Below, in pieces: positions 42,218-53,188 of a DNA stretch of 64,000 nt. Where the stretch lies: the NCBI GenBank assembly GCA_029964075.1, contig CM057141.1, positions 15,934,001-15,998,000 of the forward strand. Direction: 5' to 3'. Numbering within the stretch: the stretch's first letter is position 1; each line of letters starts with the position of its first letter. The position numbers and the translations under genes are program-made. The notes beneath the pieces are model-generated. The model worked only from the letters and a program-made list of their open reading frames with translations, was not told the DNA's origin and ran no database searches. The DNA is from Patiria pectinifera (Eukaryota; Echinodermata; Asteroidea; Valvatida; Asterinidae).

Positions 42218-42676
42218 GTTCTTGTTAACGATAAAAACAACCAATTCCAATGAACAGACAAGGATGTAGAAGGTATACGTGTACACAAGTGGTTTTCATG
42301 TTTGGTTTCCAAACGCACTTGGCCCAATTTCATAGAGCTGCTTAAGCACAAAATTTGCTTAAGCACAAAAACGTCTTGCTTAATAAAATCAGGTTACCGG
42401 CTAAAACTCCATGCGATTGTTATGCTACACTGTAAGTAAACAACAGCTAAATACCAGTCACAAGCAATGTACATCACATGGAGTTTTGGCCGGTAACCTA
42501 ATTTTACTAAGCAATGTTTTTTCGTGCTTAAGCAAATTTTCTGCTTAAGCAGCTCTATGAAATTGGGCCAAGTGCGTTTGGAAACCAAACATGAAAACCA
42601 CTTGTCAGCTTGTGTATTACTTCTACATCCTTGTCTGTTCATTGGAATTAGTTATTTTTATCGTTAACAAGAACGC
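42218..42676. repeat. Large inverted-repeat element with about 190-bp arms
   Basis: CGTTCTTGTTAACGATAAAA at 42218 pairs with TTTTATCGTTAACAAGAACG at about 42656. GGTTTCCAAACGCACTTGG and TTGGCCCAATTTCATAGAGC also have complementary partners. The loop around 42415-42465 is short. It can fold into a single long hairpin. Confidence 0.88.
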
Positions 42677-42825
42677 TTACATGTACTTCCTGAGCATTTC
42701 TGTTTTTCTGAAACTTCCTGAATCAACGGACACCCATACTACATGTATGCGATGACACAATCAGACAATGACACCTACATTGTACATGTAACCAATGTCA
42801 TTTTTTGTGTTTTTTTGTTATTGCA

Positions 42826-43073
42826 GTGGGGAATGTAGCCTAGTGGTTAGGGTTCATGACTCATGATCAGAGGGTCAGGGGTTCGATTCCAGCTGCTGGC
42901 CATATGTTGTGTCCTTGGGCAAGCCACTTCACCCCCACTTGCCTCTCTCCACCCAGGAGTGCAAACGGGTACCGGCATTAGCTGGGGAGTAACATGCAAT
43001 GGACTGGCATCCCATCCAGGAGGAGTAGAAATATTCTCCGTCGTTTCATGCTACTGGAACCGGAGATAAACGC
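42826..43073 (+). mobile_element. tRNA-derived SINE, plus strand (family T copy 2)
   Basis: The head GGGGAATGTAGCCTAGTGGT (A box) and AGGGGTTCGATTCCAGC (B box) lead into a body with CTTGGGCAAGCCACTTC and CACCCAGGAGTG and a 3' part with CGGAGATAAACGC. It is related to 39220-39412 and to the fragment at 7630-7750. Confidence 0.85.
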
Positions 43074-43089
43074 ACATTGGCTCTAGACA

Positions 43090-43255
43090 GACTATATTGT
43101 ATAGCTGACATACCGATCCTTGTCATTTGATTGGTGGAACTCACATCACGTGACATTCGTTATTGCTCCCATTCACGCCGGGGCTCAAAAAGTCCCATTC
43201 GCCCATGGGGAATGGGAAATACTATTCAACAGTTAGGATCATTCTTGTTCTATGA
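43090..43255. repeat. Interspersed repeat, family H copy 2
   Basis: It is the reverse orientation of 1205-1365: GATCCTTGTCATTTGATTGG, ACGTGACATTCG, TTATTGCTCCCATTCACGCC, CAACAGTTAGGATCA. It contains the CCCATTCGCCCATGGGGAATGGG hairpin. Confidence 0.65.
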
Positions 43256-43483
43256 CACGGTATTAGTGTGCAAATGCATGCTGATGTGCGCGTTCAGCAT
43301 AGCGCGTATTGTTCGAAAGAGCCAGCGCTACAGAGTTGGGTTCAAATATTTCAGTGAAGGGGTGGTTTGGAAGAGAGACATATATTTTCCACCAATATGT
43401 ATTGAAATAAAATTTTCAAAAATAACAAATGACAAGGATCTATGTCAGTTATATAAAACAAATACTGAGTGGCTTTAAATTGT

Positions 43484-43602
43484 GAAATGGGAGGAATATT
43501 ATTGCTCGGTAAAATCTGGACTTTTCCAGTTCACTCGGCTTCGCCTCGTGAAATGGAAAAGTCCAGATTTTACCTTGCGATAATATTCCTCCCATTCTAC
43601 TC
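43484..43602. repeat. Long perfect-stem hairpin
   Basis: ATGGGAGGAATATTATTGC at 43488 pairs with GCGATAATATTCCTCCCAT at 43578-43596, and GGTAAAATCTGGACTTTTCC pairs with GGAAAAGTCCAGATTTTACC inside. The tip is TTCACTCGGCTTCGCCTCGTGAA, itself a palindrome. The total stem exceeds 45 bp. Confidence 0.88.
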
Positions 43603-44407
43603 TGAGCCACTCATTTGTATACTACCGGTACTTTACTTTTGCAGCACCAAGCTATATACATGTATACATGCAATTAAGCAAATGGACTTTTGTAATGGCA
43701 CATTTTGAGTGGCATTCAGCCCACGCCTGCACATCGAACAAGTATAAACAAACAAACAAACAAACAACTCTACATGTACATGTACATTTTTGTATACTAA
43801 TGATAGTTCACTGTGCTGCTACTCATATTGAGGTACACATACGTAACAATTAAGACAGTGAGTATGACGTCAAGAAATTCTATCTTTAGTCTCTTGGCAG
43901 TTCTCAATGCAAACCTGACGCAAACAATACCATGTGTTGGTTACATGTGGCAGATTCCGGTAATATATACATGTACAGTATACAAATCATCTTTTTTTAT
44001 GTTATGATTGTATAGGGCCACGTACATGGACGTACCATACTAGTCACAGGACTCTAAATACCCGTAACAGGGCTCGACAATACATACTTTTTTTTTACAG
44101 GAATTAAAAAAAAAAAAACATTTCCATTGTTCAACAAAAATATTGTGCCCGTAAATGCTCCAACTACATGTACATTTGTATGTGTACGCCATCATCCCAA
44201 TTACGGTCATGAAATAGTACCGATATCTATTTGTACCGATGCAAAAGTTCAGTCATTATGTTGGGCACAATCAACGGATTTGCACTGTCACCTGATCGCG
44301 CAGAAATGCACTTACAGGATGGGTTGATTCCTTTACGAAAACTTACACTTTCCTTCCTTTATTAAAAAAAAACAAACAATAGCTATGAATTAGAAAGGGC
44401 CGTGAAT

Positions 44408-44510
44408 TAGATGGACGATCGATCGATCGATGGCACAGCGCAATCAACCGATAGCGCAGCACGTTCAACCGATAGAGTAGCGCAATCGACCAATAGCGAA
44501 GATTCACTGA
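44408..44510. repeat. GATC microsatellite and ACCGATAGCGCAG tandem units
   Basis: CGATCGATCGATCGAT at 44415 is followed by about four imperfect units of GCGCAATCAACCGATAGCG. A simple-sequence tract with no coding content. Confidence 0.7.
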
Positions 44511-44601
44511 TCACACCCAACAGTAACAACTGTATGTTGCAAACTAATGAAACATGCAATGTACATTGTACAGACTACTGAGAATATTTGTTTAGCACTA
44601 A

Positions 44602-45125
44602 TTAAAGGGACTGTACAACATTTGCTTTTGCTGCAATTTTCAGAAATAAATGGATTTGGAGGATTAGTATGTTATAGAAAAAATTGTTAAACTGACTTAA
44701 TTCACATTTTGGGCTTGTAGATGCTGGAAAAACCAAGAAAACCTATCATATTCTTGTAGTCTAGTTCCCGGACCCCACTTAAGATGAAACGGAGCAATTA
44801 ATACACTTTGGGGAACTGTAAGGTCAGAGAATCAGTCTAGCAAGCTTGAACCCCTTCACAGATGTGAAATCAATTGCAAAGAAAAGTCAGAATAACTAAA
44901 TATGAAAAAGTAGGAACAGTTTTTGAAAAAAGCCAGTTTTCTCCAACGCTGGTCGGCCGACCAGCGTTGGAAAAATACAGTTTTTCTTGAAAATGACAGC
45001 ACACCAGGAGCCATGGTTTTAAAGGATGCCTTAGACTGTCATTCCCTAACAATTCAGTAAGGTATAACGTGATAATTTGATCATTCCGTTCTTTGATGTT
45101 TGCAAATGTTGTATCTTCCCTTTAA
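44602..45125. repeat. TTAA-type palindromic MITE, family B copy 4
   Basis: TTAA at 44602 and 45122 flank the element. The central 28-bp palindrome at 44943-44970 is perfect: CCAACGCTGGTCGG followed by its own complement. The ends are AGGGACTGTACAACATTTGC and GTATCTTCCCT. Confidence 0.9.
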
Positions 45126-45378
45126 GGCACCACATCCGCTGTGAAGATAGTGTTCATACAATGTTGTATTGTCCAAGCAGAGTGTTAGCAACCTTGGGTT
45201 TCTTTGAGAGACTAATTTGTCCTCAACAAAATGTCAGAGTTACAAATGCATCACATTTCTCCAAGAACTCTCGGCTTATGTTAATTTTCAGATTGTGAAA
45301 GCATGTACGTGTACGTACCGGTACTTGTATTCGCAGGTCGAGGCAACTTGATGAAACTAATGGAAAATATGTGTACAA

Positions 45379-45948
45379 TTAAAGGTAGAGTACATGAACG
45401 CCAATTGTCCTTTGTGTCTTTTTTTGTTTGAAGCAACAAAAGTGCTCAAAATCTTAAGAAGGGCGCTTAAAACAACTACATGTAAGCTGATGAAGTTTTA
45501 GCTCAGCGAATGCTGTATATTCCAAAAACAAAAAAAATATTCTAGGATCCCTTGATTTGATTTCAAAGTCATGTTTTGAATTGTGCCCGAAATCAGTGCC
45601 TGGAATACGTTCTCATTCCGCCGATTGCAGCTATGCAATGTCCGAACTGAACCAACGAATTGTAGCAACCGCGCGCATGTGTGCATCGTGTCAACGCTTC
45701 CGCGCACCAGTCGCCGAATTAAAAATGAATTGCAAACGGAAATTTCCATAAATGTGTCTTAGACTCATCTTTGGAAGTGACCTTTTTTTTATTTTCTTGA
45801 ACATGACAGCATGCCAGAAGGAATAATTTCACAGGGAGTTTAGTCCCATTAGGGCCTACTATCTTTATACCAAGTAAGCTTTTCAACAATAATTTTGTCC
45901 GTTACTTTTTAGATAGCTGCAAATGATGTACATGTACTCTACCTTTAA
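45379..45948. repeat. TTAA-type element, family F copy 2
   Basis: TTAAAGGTAGAGTACATG at 45379 and CATGTACTCTACCTTTAA at 45931-45948 are inverted ends flanked by TTAA. It is the reverse orientation of the copies at 21996 and 55936. This is the copy that defines the family ends. Confidence 0.85.
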
Positions 45949-46287
45949 ATGCACCGGACATACAGGAAATGTCCGAGGCAATTTTATGGGCAATTAGAGC
46001 ATGCAATTAGTAATCCGCCCGAAGGAAAGGTTATCGATGACGTGTGTAAATGCCTTGATTTTTAATTCTATACAGAGTAACAAAGAAACTCTGAGTGGGC
46101 AATGTGGGCTGTCATTTAGCCTACTATGCTCAAATATCAGGGAACTTACGTCATTGCCCAGGGTGCATCATTAATATCTCACCACGCAGTCTATTTTTAA
46201 ACAAAAAAAATGTTGTCTAGAATTATCTTGTACGTGAAACACATCTGCCTAGGCCAAAAAACAACCAAACAAAATATTGTGTTTCTC

Positions 46288-46812
46288 TTAAAGGGAAGAT
46301 ACAACATTTGCAAACATCAAAAAACTAAGTGATCAAATTATCACGAAATATCTTACTGGATTGTTAGGGAATGACAGTCAAAAGCATCCTGTAAAATCGT
46401 GGCTCCTGGTGTGCTGACATTTTCAAGAAAACTTGTATTTTTCCAACGCTGGTCGGCCGACCAGCATTGGAGAAAACTGGCTTTTTTCAAAAAGTGCTCC
46501 TCAGTTTTCATATTTAGTTATTCCGCATTTTCTTTGCAATTGATTACACACCTGTGAAGGGGTACAAGCCTGCTAGACTGATTCTTTGACCTTTCCATTC
46601 CCCAAAGTCTATAAATTGTTCCGTTTCATCTTAGTGTGGTCAGGGAACCAGACTACACAAATATGGTTGATTTACTTGGATTTTCCAGCATCTCCGAACC
46701 CAAAACGTGAAGCAATTCATTTTAACAATATTTGCTATATAACATGCTAATCCTCCAAATCCATAAATTTCTGAAAATTGCAGCAAAAGCAAATGTTGTA
46801 CATTCCCTTTAA
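46288..46812. repeat. TTAA-type palindromic MITE, family B copy 5
   Basis: TTAA at 46288 and 46809 flank it. The central palindrome at 46443-46470 has one mismatch (GCATTGG). It lies in the opposite orientation to copies 2, 3 and 4 (GAAGATACAACATTTGC end on the left). Confidence 0.9.
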
Positions 46813-47009
46813 CCTGACCATCCCTAAAATTTTGGGTGTGACTAGGGTCAGCAGGTGATAATTTTTTTTTATTTTTTTTATTTTTCATATTTTCTGGCAG
46901 TGAAAAAAAGTGCCCCAAATACAAGACTGGAATACTTGTAAGTATGCAATAATGCTTCTTCCAAGTACATGTACATGTACATGTATGTCTACTTGGGTGT
47001 CTACCATGT

Positions 47010-47665
47010 GCATGTGCAGTGCGTCCCAAAAACGCAACTTTTTTTGAAAGGCTCTAGCATCGCCACGGAAACACATACTGCCATCATTTTTATATCATTT
47101 TAAAGCCTGGAATCTTAACTTTATCCCTGGTTAGTTTTGAAATTAATTGTGTTCAAATAAGGGCGTGTCAAAAATAAACTCAACCGATTTCAAGGAAAAT
47201 CAATCATGCACTTTTTTTCTAATGTGGAAACGCTTCATTATGTTTATGATGTGACAATCTCGTTGCCTTTTACTTTCTGTGTTTCTTTTTGATCCACGTC
47301 TACAGACTACACCTTAAGTAAATTCACAATATTGTTCTTCGTTTCAAGTTCAATGCGTTTTTAATATAAATCAGCTGGGGTTTTTTTGTGTGTGATTTCG
47401 ACAGCTTGTTGACTCGCGTTTGCATTTGATGTACAGCATCATCCATTTTCCTTGAAATAGGTTGAGTTCATTTTCGACATACCTTTATTTGAACACAAAT
47501 AATTTTAAAAACTCTTTTAAATATCACACCAATACTCGCTAGAGATAAATTAGATTCCAAGCTTTAAAATGGTATAAAAATAATTGCAGTACGTGTTTCC
47601 GCGGCGACGCTAGAGCCTCGCAAAAGAGAGTTGTGGGTATTGTGGGATGCGCTGTATACATGAAC
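47010..47665. repeat. Large inverted-repeat element with about 190-bp arms
   Basis: GTGCGTCCCAAAAACGCAAC at 47021 pairs imperfectly with TTGTGGGTATTGTGGGATGC near 47631. GGAAACACATACTG / AGTACGTGTTTCC, TTAGTTTTGAAATTAATTGT and AAATCGGTTGAGTTTA-type segments pair further in. The loop region 47225-47430 contains a different unique sequence. Confidence 0.75.
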
Positions 47666-47798
47666 ATGCATTTTACGCAGTGCTATGTAAAAAAAAAAAT
47701 TGGCAATGGTACTGGAAAAACACATTTAAAATGGCCCTGAATTACCATAGGTAAAATACGCATACAATGAAAGCTTGTCAAACAATGTCAGAGAGGAG

Positions 47799-48159
47799 AA
47801 TTCTGGCAATTCAAAATGCAGTGCGCCACCAAGAGTTTGCCACGGAGAATTCATTTTTCCCAGCGCTTTGTGGGAGATGGTCGACAAATTTCCAGCGCGG
47901 GACATTTGAAATTGTTCGTTTTTTCGGTCACTAGTTTCGTAAGCGTATGATTCGAGTATGTCTGCCATTTTCTTTTCTTTTTATCAATATGGTGTTTTTT
48001 TGAAAGGCGGCAGATTGCTATGCCCCAATCCTTAACAAATTAGCTCAAGTTGTATGATACTCGTTCAAATGGGCCATGTTCTGTCGACCGTAAACTTGAA
48101 TAATGGACTCTCAACGGCCAAACTCTTGGTGGCGCACTGCATTGTGAATCGCCCGAATT
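47799..48159. repeat. MITE family E, copy 4
   Basis: GAATTCTGGCAATTCAAAATG at the left and GCATTGTGAATCGCCCGAATT at the right end. The right end is only 25 bp from the donor of exon 5. AATTC is present on both sides as a possible target duplication. Confidence 0.88.
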
Positions 48160-48184
48160 GTGAATTCCTCGACTTGAAATATAC

Positions 48185-48388
48185 CTCATCCTCTGAGCTC
48201 ATCTGAGTGTCCCGGCTTCCCCTCAGGTCGTTCTGCAGTTTCTGGATGAGGTTGTCCCGATGGCGTAGCTGTGACTTCAAGTCTTCTATGTGGCTCTGCA
48301 GGATGGAGTCCGTCGTGGGGATGTCTTGGGGCTTGGGGCCCAGGATTTGGTCTCTGGATACAATGCGCAGGGCATCCAGCCTGCCAAA
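48185..48388 (-). CDS. Exon 5: coiled-coil protein, residues ~220-287
   Basis: This exon has 68 codons. The first 40 (starting FGRLDALRIVSRDQILGPK) contain prolines and break the coiled coil; the last 28 form a module starting LRHRDNLIQKLQNDLRGS and ending SSEDE. The acceptor is ccatag, preceded by a C run, and the donor is GTATAT. It sits alone between two of the largest introns, so the Pro-containing hinge marks the border of the long rod. Confidence 0.9.
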
Positions 48389-48734
48389 CTATGGGGGGGG
48401 GGATAAGAAGGTTTTTATTTATCGTTGATATTCATTTACCTCTCTTTGGGCCACTGATTTTCCGTTTCAGAAATGTCGGTTTGCATTTCAGGAAATTGCC
48501 AATTCCATTTCAAACACACAATTGTGTAAGAAAATCTGTTTCCTGCTTCGTCGTGTGTGTCATGAATAATCACATATTTGAGGTATTCTGCACAGCCCAT
48601 TTCAGTGGATTTTAAATATTTCATCTTGGCTTTTTAATTTATGTTTCTTCTTTTTTTTTTAAAATGGTTAATGTAGTCACAGTAATATTCTAAACCAAGA
48701 AATGCAAGACATACGTTGATATTGTGATACCTCT

Positions 48735-49140
48735 TGCTCTATCAAACTCCTCTACAAAATTCAACACGGCCAAGTAAATATAACTACTCCGCCGAACATC
48801 GTCCATAACACACGATCAAGCCGACACAGCCAGACCAATCAACATACCGTAACCTCATCTACAGGCAACCACTCACCAGAGTTGACTGCTACCTCTATAG
48901 CCCTTTCCCAAGAGCTGTTCGGATTTGGAACAGGCTACCAGTAGCTGCGGTTACTGCGACCACTTTGAAAGAGTTCCAGACAGAAGCTCTCCCAGCTACA
49001 TGTATAAGAGGGATGGAGCTACCAGTTGTATCTCTCAGGACAAATTGACAATACCACTATCCGATAAGCACCCTAACAGCACACACAAAGAGCACACATG
49101 GAATCGCAACCTACCCTCTCCAGGACAGCAGCAATGCTTT
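48735..49140 (+). mobile_element. Non-LTR retrotransposon reverse-transcriptase remnant (C-terminal part)
   Basis: The plus strand reads LLYKIQHGQVNI and then, after a frameshift, YSPFPRAVRIWNRLPVAAV, which matches the conserved end of CR1/L2/Jockey-type polymerases (Y-S-F-F-P-R-T-V-R-x-W-N-x-L-P). It is frameshifted, truncated at both sides and inactive. Confidence 0.85.
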
Positions 49141-49394
49141 TAGGAGAGTACTCTAATGCAAGATGCAAGATCACCGCATTCTCGTATCGCAATTCAATAA
49201 TTTACTGAACATCATTGTTTCAGAACACCCTCATGCCTTCCATGTAACCTATTAGCATTGTACTGGAACTGAGGCATTGACAAAACCATGAAGATGCTCA
49301 GGCGGTTTCGGTCAGCAGAGGGAGTAATATAAACAGGGCGGGCGGTTTAGGGCAGAACAAAAATTATGACTAATGGGGTGCATACCCTACAGGC

Positions 49395-50085
49395 ACTCAA
49401 CCAAAAAAGAAAGTCCCCCCTTAATACTTTTTTGTCTAACTCAAAAACTACTGGGCACATCTTGCTCAAATTACGACTGATCAGTACAGAAATTCCTTAG
49501 CAATCCAGCCATACTCTTTGTTTGGCCCAAAACAGTGATAATGTGTACACAATCATGCAATTTATGACAAATGGTACCCCAAAAAAGTTGCACTTTTGTA
49601 TACGTGCAAGGTGGGTGTGAACGACAACTTGCACGTATACAAAATGCAACTGTTTTCGGTATTATTTGTCATAATTTGCATAAATTTGTACACATTATCA
49701 CTGTTATGGGCCAAATAAAGAGTATGGCTGGATTGCTAAGGAATATTTGTACTGTGGAATTCCCTACCCCGTAACATCCGGGAAGCCAACACACTTCAGC
49801 TCTTCAAAAATAGACTCAAAACCCATTTATTTGTTTAATCATGCCATATGTTATTTTGCTTGTATAGTCTTTTGTATCTGTATCAATGCATTTTTTCTTT
49901 GTATCTTTAATTAATTTGTCAGCTTTTGTAAAGCGCTCCGATCTTTGTGGGGCGCTATAAAAATGCCTATATGTATGTATGCATGTATGTATTATTCGTT
50001 ATTTGAGTGAGAGGTGCTCAGTAGTTTTGAGTTAGACAAAAAAGTATTGCAGGGGGGGGGGGGCTTTCTTTTTTGGCTGAGTGTA
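49395..50085. repeat. Large palindromic element interrupted by a retrotransposon 3' end
   Basis: CACTCAACCAAAAAAGAAAG at 49397 pairs with CTTTCTTTTTTGGCTGAGTG at 50065, and ACTTTTTTGTCTAACTCAAA pairs with TTTGAGTTAGACAAAAAAGT. A second pair of arms (CCTTAGCAATCCAGCCATAC and its partner) meets at about 49620. The right arm is split by foreign sequence at 49756-49995. Confidence 0.85.
49756..49995 (+). mobile_element. 3' end of a CR1/L2-like non-LTR retrotransposon
   Basis: Plus-strand frame WNSLPRNIREANTLQLFKNR followed by LKTHLFV and a stop, then a 3' untranslated tail with GCGCTATAAAAATGCC and ATGTATGTATGCATGTATG repeats. This is typical of L2/CR1 3' ends. It is 5'-truncated and inserted inside the palindromic element around it. 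Confidence 0.85.
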
Positions 50086-50094
50086 TGCTTCCCA

Positions 50095-50235
50095 ATACCA
50101 ATGTTCCCCAATACCGATGTTCCCCGAAATCCAATGTTCCCCAATACCGATGTTCCCCGAAATCCTTACCCTATAAACCCTAACCCTAACCCTAACCCTA
50201 ATCCTAAGGATTTCGGGGAACATCGGTAATGTGGA
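50095..50235. repeat. Telomere-like CCCTAA repeats enclosed by inverted arms
   Basis: AACCCTAACCCTAACCCTAA at about 50175-50200 is an interstitial telomeric array of about four units. It is flanked by AATACCGATGTTCCCCGAAA at about 50142 and its complement TTTCGGGGAACATCGGTA at about 50211. Further GATGTTCCCC units precede it. It lies next to the right end of the 49395 palindrome. Confidence 0.85.
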
Positions 50236-50389
50236 ACATCGGGTAGACCCCGACTAATGGGCCTATATCATTCTAAAACTGTAATTTCTTCACATTGTCT
50301 CCGCTTTTACTGGGACCCATGGGAGATCAGTGGATTCCACTGAATGGGCTACCCAGTTAAAATAAGAAATAAATAAATAAATAAATTTG

Positions 50390-50930
50390 TCATTTGTGCA
50401 TTTTTTTCGTTTGAAGCAACAAAAGTGCTCAAAATTGAAAGAAGGGTGCTTAATACAACTAACCTGATGAAGTTTTAGCTCAACGAAGGCTGTATATTCC
50501 GAGAAAACAATATTCTTGGATCTCAATTCCAATTCAAAAGCTGCCTAGTCATGTTTTGAATTGTGCACAAAATCAGCGTCCGGGACACGTTCTCTTTCAG
50601 CCGATCTGCTCAATGTCACGCACTGAACAGACCACTTATATAGCAACTGCACACACGTGTGCATTATGTCAACACTTGCGCGCACCCAATCACGGCTTCT
50701 GTGAATCAAAAATGAACTACATACATGCACTAACAGGAATTTCCAAAAATGCGTCTAAAGGAAATGGCCTTCTTTTATTGTTTTCTTCAAAATGACAGCA
50801 TACCAGAAAAAAATGATTTCACAGGGAGTTTAGTGCCGTTGTTTTCTTTATACCAAGTAAGCTTTTCAACAATAATTTTGTCAGTCTCATATCGGATAGC
50901 TGCAAATGATATACATGTACTCTACCTTCA
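50390..50930. repeat. Interspersed element, family F copy 3
   Basis: It aligns in the same orientation with 45379-45948 (CGTTTGAAGCAACAAAAGTG, CTGATGAAGTTTTAGCTC, CTTTATACCAAGTAAGCTTT, ACATGTACTCTACCTT). The left TTAA end is replaced by AAATAAATAAATAAAT. Confidence 0.8.
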
Positions 50931-50989
50931 AGACTATAAACACTCCTTTAATACAGCCCTGCCTTACTCTTGAGGCCGTTTTTATACAG

Positions 50990-53180
50990 CACAGTGCAAA
51001 AGCCCTGTGAATCTTTTTTTTTTCACACCTTTCAACTCATTGGCACGTGTACAGTCCATCCGTGTACATCTCAACGGACACTTCATTTGCCGACCAAGGC
51101 CAAAAGCATCAGAACAGATTCAATAATTATATTCCGGTCGTTGCATAAAGGCCATTTTGAGGCACAGCTGTGCACATCCTTGTAATTGCGGACAAAAGCT
51201 CCTGATTGACCGAATGATGAGTTTATTATCTGTTTGTTTAGTGCAGCATGCCAGCTTTGATTTGTATAATTTGAGTTTATAGTGATCCAGTGGTTATTTG
51301 TCGCATTAAATTTTGGCCTGAAAACAATTATCTAATTAATTTTTTTAGATTCTCACAAATGTCTTCAACTGCACAATGAAAGAAATTGTTCCATACTACT
51401 TTTTAAGAAAATTGATAATTACGGGGGTTTTTTCAGGCTCAATAAATTCTCTTTGATGTTTCTCTTGTGGACTCAGAGAAATATTTTACAAGGTTTAAAA
51501 TGTCAGGTTATACATTTTTATGGTTGTGCACTGCACGCTTTATCTAATTCAAGTATCTAATTCAAGAATGCTTAGGCCAAAAAAAAAATAGTTCTGCTTC
51601 CGATTACATGGCATTTGAAAATAGGGTAGGTAGGTGGGGAATTTTTGTATTTTGCAAATTTGTTTGTGACGATCATATGGAGGCGTCTGCGTGTAGTTTT
51701 GGGTGTGTTTTTTCTCATTTTCCCATACAAAAAATTAGGGTAGTGGCTATCAGAATAAGGTAGGTAGGGAAACAGGAAGCAGAAATATTTCGCCTTTACT
51801 GGAGAGTGAGTATCATTTTCAAAACTGCAACTTGCAAATAAAGTTAAGTTGAAATATCCAAATAATGCAAAACATTAAATCGAAAAGCAATGTTTATATC
51901 GCCGAGAAAACTGTTCTAAATTGATCCACAACAAAAATCAGCATTCTTAGTTGCATCTTTATAAACATTTCAATCAATTTCAGGAAACCCATAGTAAACT
52001 ATGCATTTCAATGCGTGCAACCTCCAGTGCATTTGCCGAACGCACGGACTTTTGTCATTTTTGCAAAAGGCATAATATCAGATTTGATCAAATTACTGCA
52101 GCCTGTAGCCATGGTAACAATACATGTACATATCTCTCTCACACACTGAAGAGTTATGATGCGATTATGAAAAGACCAGGCAGAACGACCCTTTTGATCA
52201 ATTATCTCTGAATTTCATCTTTTGCAGGTGATAATTAGCATTTTGTTTGGAAACATCTTCTTGCTTCAGAGAAAAACAAATTATGCAAATCATGACTGAA
52301 AAGGAATACAAAACAAACAAGGGCAAGCCATGATTTGCAAAACGGTCGACAGACAAAAATAATGTTGAATACGTCGGTGAAGGGCAAAACCTTATATTGA
52401 TTTACATTACCTCGATGCAAATTCCATCTTATGAGGAAAGAAAAATAGCAGTGATTATCACCTCAGAATCTTTAAAAAAAAAAATTAATAAACAACAGGC
52501 CTAGTTCATGATTAGTTTTTTCGCTACTGTGTAAGTAAATTTTGAGCTATTTTTGGTAATAGGCCCTACACCTTTTTGCTGTTTTGTTGTATTAATGGTA
52601 TATACTGACAAGGAAATTAGTTTGGGAATTGAATCCGGTCTCTGCCTCTGTATGTTGAATATGCATGACATGATATATTGTGACATGGATTTTGAAAATG
52701 CTGTGCGGATATAGGCCCAACGTCCAGGTTTTTTTAAATGTTGATTTGGCATATAAACCAAATGTACATGTACATACAATGTTATTTTAATACCTTGGCG
52801 CTGTTTAACTTTTTAACTTTTCAAAACACAGCAGGCCTCACAGTGCCCCTCTTTATCAATATAAGTTGTTTTTTTAGGTTTTGAAAATCAAAATATAGGT
52901 TTTTGTAAGGTTTCCCAAGTGCCAAAATATGAACATTGATTGGTTTTTAGGGTGCAATTTGTCTGCATGAATATACAATGTAGCAGACATACAGCGAATT
53001 GCTTCCCTCAAGTTCTCAATATTACATGAAGATAAAGTTACCTAAAGCCTAGACGTCATGAATGCAAACTGCCCAATTCTGGAACACTTGTAAAAAAAAT
53101 CTCAAAGGTATACTGACAATGTTGTTACGTGTATTTTGGCATTAATTATCAATTTTTAAAATTTTTCTTTGGAAATTGTT
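50990..53180. other. Long intron stretch without recognised exon
   Basis: This is about 2.2 kb of AT-rich sequence. 51560-51780 has a loosely palindromic pair of GGGTAGGTAGGTGGG and GGTAGGTAGGGAAACAGGAAGC with AAAATTAGGGTAG. 52368-52415 shares the tail of the SINE at 29433. Nothing else can be supported. Confidence 0.45.
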
Positions 53181-53188
53181 AAAATGTA

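Noticed and set aside
46640..47029. 129-codon minus-strand ORF
   Set aside because: It crosses the end of a family B MITE and low-complexity sequence. It has no domain and no splice context.
50167..50206. Chromosome end
   Set aside because: Only about four CCCTAA units, enclosed by inverted arms, with gene exons on both sides. It is interstitial.
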